In this document: positions 1 to 8,382 of the stretch, piece by piece
Layout of the letters: the number at the start of each line of letters is the position of its first letter
Numbering within the stretch: position 1 is the stretch's first letter
NCBI GenBank assembly: GCA_964552725.1
Contig: CAZKHU010000097.1
Location: 1-10,598 of the forward strand
Direction: 5' to 3'
Length of the DNA: 10,598 bases
Source of the DNA: DYTH01 sp964552725
Lineage (GTDB): Bacteria > Desulfobacterota > Syntrophia > Syntrophales > UBA5619
Notes under the pieces: model-generated
Told to the model about the DNA's origin: nothing
Seen by the model: the letters and a program-made list of their open reading frames with translations, nothing else
The model's database searches: none
Position numbers and translations under genes: made by a program

Positions 1-2465
1 TGGCTGTTTCCTACACCCTTGAGGCTGCCGTGATAGACGACCGTTGTCCACCAGGCGTCAAGCAGGATGTCTCGATCTTCCTGGTCTGAAAAAATAACTT
101 CTGGCGCCAGTAATAAAGCAGCTGCCAACGGAACAATATTCGGTGGCGTTTTCCCGATGGGCCGGCGGCCGAGCATCGGGGCAAGATAGCCAATGTAAAG
201 GCGACCCGGTTTGTCATCCAAAGGAACCGTTCGTGCAAAATACGAATCCTCGCAAGAAAGGCCTGGCGGTGGAAAAACCGCTACCTCCTTGCCATACAGT
301 CGTCTCACCTGTTGATCTGCCATCCGGATGGTGGCCGTGGATGCAATATACTTGGGATGAATGCCTCGCTGAACAAGTACGGTATCCAGCGCGGCCTCAT
401 AGAGCCCGGCGATGGAACCCAAAGCTCCAGCGATAAGGTGCAACTCATCCTGAATCACCAGTTCCGGTGGCCGGTTGCCGTTCTTTCCAAAAAAGGCATT
501 CGTTCTTTCCTCCCAGGCAAGACGGGCAAATTTGTCAATGGTTGCGATGAGCAGGGTCGGTGGTTCAGCATAGAGCGCTTCGTCCACCACATTACAGGGA
601 AGAATCCCACCTGTGGCCGACCCGAAATCGCAATCCGGATTTGTGCAACGAAAGTGAAAATTGCGGGGTGTGGCAAGATAGTTGCCGGGCGCTTTGAAAG
701 CTTCCCCACACCATGGACAATGGCTTATTACAAGCTCCATTGGAGCACTGACGTTTCCGCTGGCAGCCTTGTCCATAATTTTCTGTGCGGCTGTGAATGT
801 GTTTGGCGTCGATGCTGCACCGACCCACATACCGACGGTTATCGGCTCTTCTCCCAATGCAGGCATTTTGCGCCGTATCAATTCCAAAGCGCAAATCATC
901 CTGGTTGCACGCAAATATTGTTGCGCCGTCAGAAGGCGAAGCGTATAGCGCATGATCACTGTTGTTCCGCCGCCTGATGCATGATTTGTCAATCTGCGCC
1001 AGCAGATGAGGAACGCTGTCAGCCCCAGGTAGGCTTCCGTTTTGCCGCCACCGGTCGGAAACCAGATCAGATCCACAGTGTCACGAAAATCGCTGTCTTC
1101 ATTAACGACGGACTCTATATCACATAGTAAAAACGCCAATTGAAAAGGGCGCCAGCAATAGTGCTCCGGTGTCTTGGCTTTCCCCTGAGTGCGGTCGTAC
1201 TGGAGCATCTGGTCGAGCATTGCCTGATTGGCGAGGGCAAAGCATTGGGTTGCCCGTTGATTTTCCCGCAAAATGGAGAGGCCTTGTTTCATCCGTGAGA
1301 CTGTGATGCTCATACGCTCCACGATACGCAGGGCCGCTTCCTCCTCGTCCGGCAAAACTGAGGCGGCTAATGATTTTTGTTTTTTTACCCAATCAGCGTA
1401 CCCATTGATGAAATCTTCCAAATCGTCAAATACGCTAATCTTTGTCGTACCGGCGGAAGCAAGATAGGCAAGCTGGAGAGTCTCGTTGTCACGTCCGGCC
1501 ACATCAGCAGTAACTTGCGGCACTTCAACAGTCGGGAAAAAATCAGCCCGGATTTCCTTGACAGAGTCACCGTCGCCCTTCCTATTTTTCCTCCATGTCA
1601 CCGCCGCGCCGTGGCCTACCGCATATATGTGTCGATGCTTGTATTGGAGTTCAATCTCTCGCTCTTCTTCAGTCAGCAAACTCCTGTCAACGCGCGGATA
1701 TACTCCGACCTCGCCGGCGTCAAAGACGCATCTCAGCCCTACCTCGAATAAAGAGTGCTTGTTTCGTTCCCCTGCCAGTATCTTCGCTTCCGCTACGTCT
1801 GGCAGTTCATGGTTATTAAATAACGAAACCGTCGTTATCCACCCATCCGCGAATGGCCTCCAGAGTACGTCAATGCCTGCTCGACCATCCAAAACAGGTA
1901 CACGTTTTCTGCAGGGTTCCCGACTTTTTATATTTTTATCATAGATTGGTGCAGAAAAAGTATTCACCTCGCCATCCGAATCGGTTAGCGGAATTCTGTA
2001 CCACTCTTTGGCAAACAGCCCTTCTTCATCGTGCACATATCCCCGGGCAATTTTCTTCCCCTTCATTTCGTACCGTACAGCCGAGCAAAGAACCTGGAAT
2101 TCTATTGTTTCACCCCGAACAAAGAAGGAGAATCCAACCGAAGAGGGGGGAATATACCGGCGGCGCTTGATCGCTGATTCGGCCGCCCGATCTTTGGAAT
2201 CGGCTGCGGGGGAGGCGCTATCGTCATCATCGTCCTGTACTTCCGAGGCAGGATCGATGCCTTCCGCACCCTTGTAAACTGGAAACAATACACCGACCGG
2301 AAAGCGTTCAATCGGCGCACCTCGAATAATCTCATATTTCTCTTCCGGAACAATATAACGGCCGGGCTGGCGGATGCCGAACCTGCGCCCTTCCTCTGAC
2401 ACTGCACCCGTTAATTGCGAACGTATCCACTCCACAAGGTGTTTCCGATGTTCGGCATAGTCCAT
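1..2465 (-). CDS. drmA: DISARM helicase DrmA, N-terminal 821 residues; gene runs off the left edge
   Basis: An open frame runs from ATG 2465 to base 1 with no stop, giving 821 codons. The C-terminal part, including most of the second RecA lobe, is outside the window. An AAAGGA ribosome site sits 8 bases before the ATG. Visible motifs: a long N-terminal region with an acidic Asp/Ser/Ala linker (about residues 77-98); Walker A FPTGGGKTEAYLGL at 469-482; a zinc-ribbon-like pair CPWC (583-586) and CTNPDC (607-612); a DEAH-type box QDELHLI at 672-678; and motif III STAT at 709-712. The Walker A form, the cysteine pairs between motifs I and II, and DELHLI followed by GLYE are, from memory, the signature of DrmA, the SF2 helicase of the anti-phage DISARM system. 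DrmA acts with DrmB on incoming unmodified DNA. The neighbouring adenine methyltransferase fits a class 1 layout. drmB and drmC should follow beyond base 1; this is inference. Confidence 0.9.
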   Translation of the reverse strand, partial: MDYAEHRKHLVEWIRSQLTGAVSEEGRRFGIRQPGRYIVPEEKYEIIRGAPIERFPVGVLFPVYKGAEGIDPASEVQDDDDDSASPAADSKDRAAESAIKRRRYIPPSSVGFSFFVRGETIEFQVLCSAVRYEMKGKKIARGYVHDEEGLFAKEWYRIPLTDSDGEVNTFSAPIYDKNIKSREPCRKRVPVLDGRAGIDVLWRPFADGWITTVSLFNNHELPDVAEAKILAGERNKHSLFEVGLRCVFDAGEVGVYPRVDRSLLTEEEREIELQYKHRHIYAVGHGAAVTWRKNRKGDGDSVKEIRADFFPTVEVPQVTADVAGRDNETLQLAYLASAGTTKISVFDDLEDFINGYADWVKKQKSLAASVLPDEEEAALRIVERMSITVSRMKQGLSILRENQRATQCFALANQAMLDQMLQYDRTQGKAKTPEHYCWRPFQLAFLLCDIESVVNEDSDFRDTVDLIWFPTGGGKTEAYLGLTAFLICWRRLTNHASGGGTTVIMRYTLRLLTAQQYLRATRMICALELIRRKMPALGEEPITVGMWVGAASTPNTFTAAQKIMDKAASGNVSAPMELVISHCPWCGEAFKAPGNYLATPRNFHFRCTNPDCDFGSATGGILPCNVVDEALYAEPPTLLIATIDKFARLAWEERTNAFFGKNGNRPPELVIQDELHLIAGALGSIAGLYEAALDTVLVQRGIHPKYIASTATIRMADQQVRRLYGKEVAVFPPPGLSCEDSYFARTVPLDDKPGRLYIGYLAPMLGRRPIGKTPPNIVPLAAALLLAPEVIFSDQEDRDILLDAWWTTVVYHGSLKGVGNS

Positions 2466-2527
2466 CTACACGGTCCTTTTGTATAAAAATCGGGGTCTTC
2501 TATTGTTCATGTGCAAGAGTACCAAAT

Positions 2528-3787
2528 TCACATCCGCAGATCATCCAGAAATTCGGATGCGGGCTCCACCCCCGTTACAAGGAGACGATCCCGTGCGCGG
2601 GTGCAGGCGCGCTCCATTTCGGCTGCAGAACGAACGAAGACACCCATTTCATGGGGCATCACCCCCTCTTTGCCGAGATTTCGGAGCCATGCGCCAACCG
2701 TATGGATTTCTTCTTCCACCCCACCCAGCACCTGGATGGTCGGTGGTTGACCGTTGAATACGGAGACCGTTCCCTCCCGTTTTTCTGCATTGCCGTCCAC
2801 GTCGGATAATTCAGGACCCAGCAGGCGGTCGGCCAGACGTGGCTCGTTGTGAATCAAGCGCCTGATCCTGGTGTGCAAGGCATTGGCCAGCGCTTCGGAA
2901 AAGGTCGTGAGGAGTACCCGCGCATCGGGATTTACCCGGGCCAGAAAAACGGCCCGATGCAACGCAACAATGGTCTTTCCCGTCCCCGCTGATTCTGAAA
3001 CCCTCGTGGGGCCGCTGTATTCCCTTTCCACCCAATGCCGTTGCTCCGGATGGAGAAAAATCGTCCATTTTTCCCAGGGATAGGCTAAAGCGCGTTCCAG
3101 CTCTTCGACATTGTTAATCACCCGGAAACGCCGTTGGGCATCGGGATGGTCGAATGGATTGGTAAAATATTTGCCCGCTGGTTCAGCGACTTTCAGCAAC
3201 TCGGCGGTAGCTGGATCCTGAGTTGCATACGGCGTTCCGCCGGTTGCCAATTGGAGGAGGGCTTCCCCGGCCTCAGCAGGCAGATGCTCCACTAACGCCA
3301 GGAGAGCATCTTCGTTAGCTTTTTGCACATCATCCAGCCACTCCGCAGGTACGCCATAACCGAGGAGCGCCTCATCGGCGACGCCGACAAACAGCGGCGT
3401 TCTGGACACGGCAGTTTCTTCGGCCTTTCTGGAAGAGGGAATAACGATTTCCTCGACCAGCTCCCTCACCTCCACAAACTGCGCGGCCCCGGTCCGGGGG
3501 TGGGTTTCCAGCCTCCGCCGTTCGGCCCAGTGATAGGCGGGATCGTGGCGGCCGACATAGCACAAAAGCAGGCTGTCCTCCTCTCTATGAACAATCAGCC
3601 GCAGATCACCGCCGACGCGAACCGACCAGAAACGCTTGTCTTTCGCCTTGTCCAGCTTGTGAAACTGCATCCCCGGGCTGGCCGGATTCAGTTGCAGATC
3701 AAAGGCCGTGGTCTTGACAAGCTTCTGCTCCTCGCCGGTGAGTCGGGCGAGGCTGTCGGTGAAGGTGTCGGCAATGCGGAAGTGCAT
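2528..3787 (-). CDS. RelE-UvrD fusion helicase with two in-frame internal deletions (419 aa)
   Basis: ATG 3787 follows a GGGAAA-type ribosome site. Residues 1-90 form a RelE/HigB-like fold (WSVRVGGDLRLIVH at 54-67). After a linker come SF1 helicase motifs: a Q-motif-like HPEQ (246-249), Walker A SAGTGKT (266-272) and motif Ia TTFSEALANAL (294-304). The helicase then breaks off. NEPRLA (314-319) joins directly to DRLLGPELSDVDG, which from memory of the family lies about 200 residues later. MERA (391-394) joins directly to the motif VI remnant CTRARDRLLVT (395-405). The DExx Walker B box and motifs III, IV and V are missing. Family members are about 650-700 residues, so about 250-280 are gone. 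The product cannot be a working helicase; the RelE-like domain and the C-terminus (SEFLDDL) are intact. A 77-base gap follows the nuclease gene, with a TATAAC box at 3810-3815 but no good -35 box. The frame is open, so a shortened protein could be made. An assembly artefact is possible. Confidence 0.85.
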   Translation of the reverse strand: MHFRIADTFTDSLARLTGEEQKLVKTTAFDLQLNPASPGMQFHKLDKAKDKRFWSVRVGGDLRLIVHREEDSLLLCYVGRHDPAYHWAERRRLETHPRTGAAQFVEVRELVEEIVIPSSRKAEETAVSRTPLFVGVADEALLGYGVPAEWLDDVQKANEDALLALVEHLPAEAGEALLQLATGGTPYATQDPATAELLKVAEPAGKYFTNPFDHPDAQRRFRVINNVEELERALAYPWEKWTIFLHPEQRHWVEREYSGPTRVSESAGTGKTIVALHRAVFLARVNPDARVLLTTFSEALANALHTRIRRLIHNEPRLADRLLGPELSDVDGNAEKREGTVSVFNGQPPTIQVLGGVEEEIHTVGAWLRNLGKEGVMPHEMGVFVRSAAEMERACTRARDRLLVTGVEPASEFLDDLRM

Positions 3788-3865
3788 GAATATATTTCCC
3801 TTTGGCGTTGTTATAACTGTGTGTCGCAGCGACCAAATCCCTTGAAGATTCCTGCAAATACTTTG

Positions 3866-4498
3866 CTAAATTGGGAGAAATACATGGTAGATAATGAAGG
3901 AATGGTTCTCTAAGTCGTGTCGCGTTTCATTCACAGGGTTGCTGCGCAGGATATTTGATTGTGAAAGTCGTTTTGGAAATCTGAGCTTGAGTTCCAGTGC
4001 TTTTTTGCGCACAGCCGCATCTATATCCGAACGGGCAACGTCTGTTTTTCCATCATATACATACCCCAGCATGGCGGCGGCTTGCATATATGGAGCATAC
4101 TGCCCTGTGATAAAACGCATCATTCCATCACGGACATAGGCTCCACTCCCGGAGATGGTCTTGCCCGCAGAAGAACGAACCCTCAACCTTTTTGCTTCAA
4201 TTGGGAAATAGACTTCATATCCAAGACCGCCAGACACAAAGAGATCAATCTCACCGGTGGGCGTGTTTGCATCAAACTCGGGGGAAACAATTTTAGATCT
4301 CAGGTAGATGCCAAGGGGACCGTCCCTGAATGCAGGTATGCGAACCAACCGTCCATAGAGTTGAGTCGTAATCCAGTCTTCCCTATCATTTTCCGTTCTT
4401 TTTCGGAGTGTCTCTCCGGCCTGAAAGAGAGAGGGCAGGATAGCGGGAATATGTCGTTGAGGAAATAGCTTTTTGAAAGCTTTGGCGTCAGTTGTCAT
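3866..4498 (-). CDS. PD-(D/E)XK nuclease-like protein, partner of the upstream methyltransferase (210 aa)
   Basis: The start is ATG 4498, preceded by GGGAG at 5-base spacing, and it overlaps the last 11 bases of the methyltransferase gene. A start at 4531 in the same frame has no such site and would lengthen the overlap. GEIDLFV (residues 82-88) followed by YFPIEAKRL (97-105) fits the PD-(D/E)XK nuclease core, with Asp85 and Glu101-x-Lys103 as likely metal and catalytic residues and an acidic N-terminal helix around 36-41 (ENDRED). The conserved-looking MMRFITGQYAPYMQAA (126-141) may be the helix after the core. I do not recognise a named family. The overlap implies translational coupling and matched amounts of the two proteins. 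Together they could form a two-gene restriction-modification pair, or the nuclease could be an effector or DNA-recognition subunit of the DISARM-like locus. The fold assignment is moderately sure; the role is inference. Confidence 0.65.
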   Translation of the reverse strand: MTTDAKAFKKLFPQRHIPAILPSLFQAGETLRKRTENDREDWITTQLYGRLVRIPAFRDGPLGIYLRSKIVSPEFDANTPTGEIDLFVSGGLGYEVYFPIEAKRLRVRSSAGKTISGSGAYVRDGMMRFITGQYAPYMQAAAMLGYVYDGKTDVARSDIDAAVRKKALELKLRFPKRLSQSNILRSNPVNETRHDLENHSFIIYHVFLPI

Positions 4499-7400
4499 TA
4501 TGCTCCCTATTGGCCAAAGCAATCTCGCCATATATTCTTACCGCATCATTTAGAGCAGCAGTACGTGTCCAATTGAAGAGGATATTGGGACGAATAATAT
4601 GGATTTTATCTCTTTGAAAAAAAAGAATGTCACGTTCGTACAGCAAGGCACCTCGTTTTCTTGCAGCACCCATATAGAAGATTTTCATAACTCCGGACAG
4701 ATACCCGGAAATTGCCTTTTGTCGATAAGCTTCTTCGGCGTGAGAGACGGTCAGTGTAACCATTGCCAAGCCAGTTCGGTCTTCCATGCCACCTTCCGCG
4801 AAGACCCGATAAGCCGACCCCTCAGTTAGCGCCCATTTATTCAAGGTTGCAGTCAGCGTGTCTGCGTAGGCTTGAAGACCCTGATCCGCATATGGTTTTA
4901 CCGACGAATGCTCTACGTGATCAAGCGTTACGGTTTGAGGAGACCGCCATGAAGTCGGAGTCGAACTTGGTTCGAAAACATGAATCGTGTCCTTAACCAG
5001 AATGATTTCCTGCTCCGTAAGCCCGAAATACCTATAAATCAGCTTATTGAAATCATCCTGACGCTCATCAATAAATTTTTTGCGTTCCCTGCTCCATTCT
5101 TTGGTTATATCCGTGCTTATATCACTAAACAGCGATTTTTTTTCAGCGGCCCGGGTCAGTTTCCTCTGCAATTCCTGCAACTTTCCACGTACCCCTCTAA
5201 TTTTCTTCGCCACATCTTTAATGATGCCCTGTGCATCCGGTGGGACAAACTCGCTTCCCGGCAGTGGGAACGGAACCCGTAATACCTCTTTCAGATGAAC
5301 TTGATCTCTCTCGCTTCCCCAGTTTGCTGAAGTATGAAACAGAAAGTATTTTGCCAAGTTCGATCGTAAATAGGCTGCAAGAAACATCAACAGGTCAACA
5401 TCTTCAATGGGACCTTTGATCGATCGGAGAGAATGCTGGAAAAGCACGTTAAAATCAGAATACGCCACCTTATCGAAGCCACGGCTGAATAGCACCATAG
5501 GGAAACAGAAGAGTTCTGATGGCGGCTGGCTATACAATACGTCAAGACGGTAATGTTTCTTCTTCAACCTTTCCTCAAGTGGAATTGCGTCACCAGGGAA
5601 TAATAGGAGATCGCTGTTCCACGGCGTCGTTTCCACAAAGGGCGTGTCCAGAGGCCAGCGAAGCTCTTTGGGTTGTCGATCCAATTCTTTCTCGGACTGA
5701 GGCCAAGGCTTGATTCCATCCCCACTAACCCATCGTTTTGTTTTTTTCGCCTGTCGCCCGCGCAGTTCGCTGATCAAGTCAACATGCTCATGGAGCGGCG
5801 GCATGGCTCGAAGCATGTCAAGTAGTTTCTGGTCCCGAGGAGTTCCCCAAAGGTGACGTTTCCACACAATTGGCGCAGTTTTCGATTGTGTGGCGGCAAG
5901 AATATCGACAAGCGGTATCCATGTCTGCGCGGAAGGATGAACGTTGATGATGCCTTGCCGCAGCCCATCGCGATTGAACTTTGGTGCGGTAAATTCAATC
6001 TTGTGCTGCTGAAGATTTGGAGGTGTATTCCTGAAGCGTGCAAGAATTGCAGGGCAAAATGCACCCTTAAAAAGAAGAAAACTATAATCAGATAGTTGGA
6101 TAATTCTTTCCAGCGAAACCGTTCTAAGCCAATCTGCTTGGAAGGCGTCCGTTTGGTTTTGGAGAATTTTGGACGGTAGTAGCAGACAACCGATCCCGCC
6201 ATTCTTCAGAAAACGGGGTACTTTCCACATAAACTGCTGTGCGAGTTGCTTGCTCTGACGACCTTCCCATGGAGGGTTTCCGATGATGCAGTTAAATGTT
6301 TCCCCGGACAATGTGCTATCGTCAAGAAAATCAACCTTATTGATGACGGGGATCGTTGCATTGGGACGATCCGGCATATTGCCGTAATTCAGAAGTTTCG
6401 GCAGGGGTTTCCCGGTTTTTTTAATATAGTCTTGTATATCGGGGGGATCAAAGAAGTCCAAATAAGCCAGATAAAGGCTGAAGCAAGCAATTCTACAGGC
6501 AGTTTCCTCAACATCAACCCCCCTAATCTGGCAGGCAAGAATCTTCTGGAGCGCTTTTGCTTTTTCATAATAGTCAATATGTGTTTCCTGTGAATTAATC
6601 CAATTTGTTGCAAGACGATTAAAAAGAATCACCAAGAATATCCCAGACCCGCATGACGGATCCAGAAATGACCAATTCCAAGCATCTGGATTGTTACGTA
6701 CCGCTGCATCGACAACCATCTCCGCTAGAAACCGAGGTGTATAGAATGCCCCGCGTTTCTGTTGCTCTTCCCGATCTTCAGCCGCTAAAAATTCCTGGTA
6801 AATTGCGCTGATTGTTTCCACGGGGATCATCCTGAAGTCGTAAGCCCAGAATCCCAAGGTGTCCTGCCCGCTTGACATGTCTTGATGGCCACCTAAAAAT
6901 TCAATCAACTTCTCGATATGTGAAGGCTGAATAAGATGCTTTTCTGCATCAAGATCTTGGTCGAACATGTTACCATTGAATCGTTCCTTCAGATCGGAGA
7001 AAAGATCATCATAAAGGTAGGCTATCTGCCCCATGTATGGGGAGCGTTCGTTGATTTTCTCGGCAAGCACCATTGTACCCGTACGGTTTGTGTCCGTCCT
7101 ACCAATGGCAACGATACCGCGATCCAATAAGTAACAGAGAAAAAGAATACGCCCGATGAAGGCATGGGCTTTTTTTATTTCAAGGGGTTCTTTGTCTTTA
7201 CCTTTGTCTTTGATTAATGCATCGCGTAATGAACGGAGGTTCCTCAACAGCCATGAGTCAACCGATTGCTCCGGATTAAATTTTTCCTTATATATTTCAT
7301 AGTAATTACCGGTCGCAAGGTCATGATAGAAGGAGTGAATTCGCTGGACATAGTCAGCCTGTTTGAATTTCTCAACAAGCGAATTCTCTTTTTCTCCATC

Positions 7401-7748
7401 TGATTGTTCCTTTTGTGGTTTTGCCAATCCTGAATAGATATAAACTGCTGTTGCATCCGCCAGCACAAGGATGTTCGCTACCCCTTGATTCCAGAAGCGT
7501 CTCTGCAAACCTATACGTTCGGATGAGGTGAACTGTTGGCTGCACTCTTTAAGATACAGGACTGGCCGGCCATCCAGGCAGAGAACGCCATCCAGTTTTA
7601 ATTCTTGCCATGCCCGCTCAATGACCGATATGTAGCCTAGCAAATTCATATCGTGTTTAAGGGTATCTATGGAATGGTAAAATACCATACCCGGAGGCGG
7701 GGAAGCATGCGCCCTAACAATATTAGATATTTGTGTTTCAGTCTTCAT
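4488..7748 (-). CDS. Eco57I-type N6-adenine DNA methyltransferase, class 1 DISARM DrmMI-like (1086 aa)
   Basis: This is a large gamma-class-order adenine methyltransferase. GAFYTPRFLAEMVVD lies at residues 333-347 (the motif preceding the SAM site). Motif I FLDPSCGSGIFLV is at 361-373 (SAM binding). Motif IV GNPPWEG is at 490-496 (catalytic NPPW, exocyclic amino group of adenine). Residues from about 600 to 830 probably hold target recognition, and a helical charged stretch lies at about 840-900. The N-terminal 190 residues contain LDGVLCLDGRPVLYLKE, which recalls the N-terminal domain of type IIG enzymes but has no ExK triad, so I do not call nuclease activity here. Its likely job is to methylate host DNA and mark it as self. 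The ATG lies 4 bases after the LexA-type gene's stop and has no clear ribosome site of its own, so it is probably translated by coupling and controlled with that repressor. The nuclease-like gene overlaps its end. DrmMI is the best guess given drmA downstream; a stand-alone type II methylase is the alternative. Confidence 0.88.
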   Translation of the reverse strand: MKTETQISNIVRAHASPPPGMVFYHSIDTLKHDMNLLGYISVIERAWQELKLDGVLCLDGRPVLYLKECSQQFTSSERIGLQRRFWNQGVANILVLADATAVYIYSGLAKPQKEQSDGEKENSLVEKFKQADYVQRIHSFYHDLATGNYYEIYKEKFNPEQSVDSWLLRNLRSLRDALIKDKGKDKEPLEIKKAHAFIGRILFLCYLLDRGIVAIGRTDTNRTGTMVLAEKINERSPYMGQIAYLYDDLFSDLKERFNGNMFDQDLDAEKHLIQPSHIEKLIEFLGGHQDMSSGQDTLGFWAYDFRMIPVETISAIYQEFLAAEDREEQQKRGAFYTPRFLAEMVVDAAVRNNPDAWNWSFLDPSCGSGIFLVILFNRLATNWINSQETHIDYYEKAKALQKILACQIRGVDVEETACRIACFSLYLAYLDFFDPPDIQDYIKKTGKPLPKLLNYGNMPDRPNATIPVINKVDFLDDSTLSGETFNCIIGNPPWEGRQSKQLAQQFMWKVPRFLKNGGIGCLLLPSKILQNQTDAFQADWLRTVSLERIIQLSDYSFLLFKGAFCPAILARFRNTPPNLQQHKIEFTAPKFNRDGLRQGIINVHPSAQTWIPLVDILAATQSKTAPIVWKRHLWGTPRDQKLLDMLRAMPPLHEHVDLISELRGRQAKKTKRWVSGDGIKPWPQSEKELDRQPKELRWPLDTPFVETTPWNSDLLLFPGDAIPLEERLKKKHYRLDVLYSQPPSELFCFPMVLFSRGFDKVAYSDFNVLFQHSLRSIKGPIEDVDLLMFLAAYLRSNLAKYFLFHTSANWGSERDQVHLKEVLRVPFPLPGSEFVPPDAQGIIKDVAKKIRGVRGKLQELQRKLTRAAEKKSLFSDISTDITKEWSRERKKFIDERQDDFNKLIYRYFGLTEQEIILVKDTIHVFEPSSTPTSWRSPQTVTLDHVEHSSVKPYADQGLQAYADTLTATLNKWALTEGSAYRVFAEGGMEDRTGLAMVTLTVSHAEEAYRQKAISGYLSGVMKIFYMGAARKRGALLYERDILFFQRDKIHIIRPNILFNWTRTAALNDAVRIYGEIALANREHNDN

Positions 7749-7752
7749 ATCG

Positions 7753-8382
7753 CTAACTTAATCTTCTTAGCACGGCTTTAACCGTGCCCTGGATTACCAT
7801 TTCCGTAACGGGGATCAAATCTGAGTATTCCGGATTCTCCGCCTTCAAAAAAAAGCTTTCACTTTTTCTCGCGAGGGTTTTCAAGGTGTTCCGTCCGTCA
7901 ATCAAGGCCACAACGATATTGCCTTCGTGCGGAGGATCATCTGCGTCAACTACAACCCAATCACCCGAATAGATGCCGCGTCCTTCCATAGACTTGCCTT
8001 CAACTTTTATTGCAAATAATCTATGGTCTTTCGTAAGCCCGAGTATCATTTGATCTACGGCAATCGCGCCATGCGCAATTTCTGTTTGTTCCTCGGGGTA
8101 TCCAGCCGGAATATTGCCCAAAACCGGAATGGAAAAGGCAGTAGCAGATATGCCATTCTCGTATGGAACCAACTCGATACCGCGAGAGCGCCCACCACGG
8201 CGACGCACATAGCCTTTTTTTTCTAGTGTGCTGATGTGATCGGATGCAGCCTTTATGCTTTTAAAGCTAAAGCGAGCTGCGATTTCCCTGTAGGTAGGCG
8301 CCATCCCTTCTTTCGATTGGAACTCCTTTAGAAAGTTCAACATTTCGCTCTGCCGTGGTGTTAAGTGATTTTTACTATACAT
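7753..8382 (-). CDS. LexA-type self-cleaving transcriptional repressor (209 aa)
   Basis: Residues 7-71 form a LexA winged helix-turn-helix (LTPRQSEMLNFL; APTYREIAARF; recognition helix about 41-54; RSRGIEL wing). Residues 84-205 form an S24 peptidase domain with the Ala93-Gly94 cleavage site in NIPAGYPEE, the nucleophile Ser131 in EGKSMEGRGI and the general base Lys168 in NTLKTLARK. The Ser-Lys spacing of 37 residues equals that of E. coli LexA (119/156). All parts for RecA-stimulated self-cleavage are present. The frame stays open to 8484, but ATG 8382 is chosen because LexA proteins begin just before LTPRQ and because the codon lies inside a palindromic operator. No ribosome site is visible, so initiation may be weak or leaderless. 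It is the first gene of a tightly packed set with the methyltransferase and nuclease-like genes. This suggests a local regulator of that set rather than, or as well as, the cell's SOS repressor. Confidence 0.9.
   Translation of the reverse strand: MYSKNHLTPRQSEMLNFLKEFQSKEGMAPTYREIAARFSFKSIKAASDHISTLEKKGYVRRRGGRSRGIELVPYENGISATAFSIPVLGNIPAGYPEEQTEIAHGAIAVDQMILGLTKDHRLFAIKVEGKSMEGRGIYSGDWVVVDADDPPHEGNIVVALIDGRNTLKTLARKSESFFLKAENPEYSDLIPVTEMVIQGTVKAVLRRLS

Noticed and set aside
312..977. A 221-codon plus-strand frame and several shorter frames on both strands in 1-2465.
   Set aside because: All lie in other frames of the continuous drmA reading, which shows helicase motifs and no stop.
3323..3913. 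A 196-codon plus-strand frame opposite the RelE-UvrD gene.
   Set aside because: It mirrors the GC-rich RelE-like coding sequence and crosses the gene boundary; no recognisable domain.
4499..4531. An earlier start for the nuclease-like protein at 4531.
   Set aside because: ATG 4498 has a GGGAG site at good spacing and gives the usual short coupling overlap.
7540..7610. A possible nuclease motif in the methyltransferase N-terminus (LDGVLCLDGRPVLYLKE).
   Set aside because: There is no ExK triad after the Asp, so it does not meet the PD-(D/E)XK pattern.
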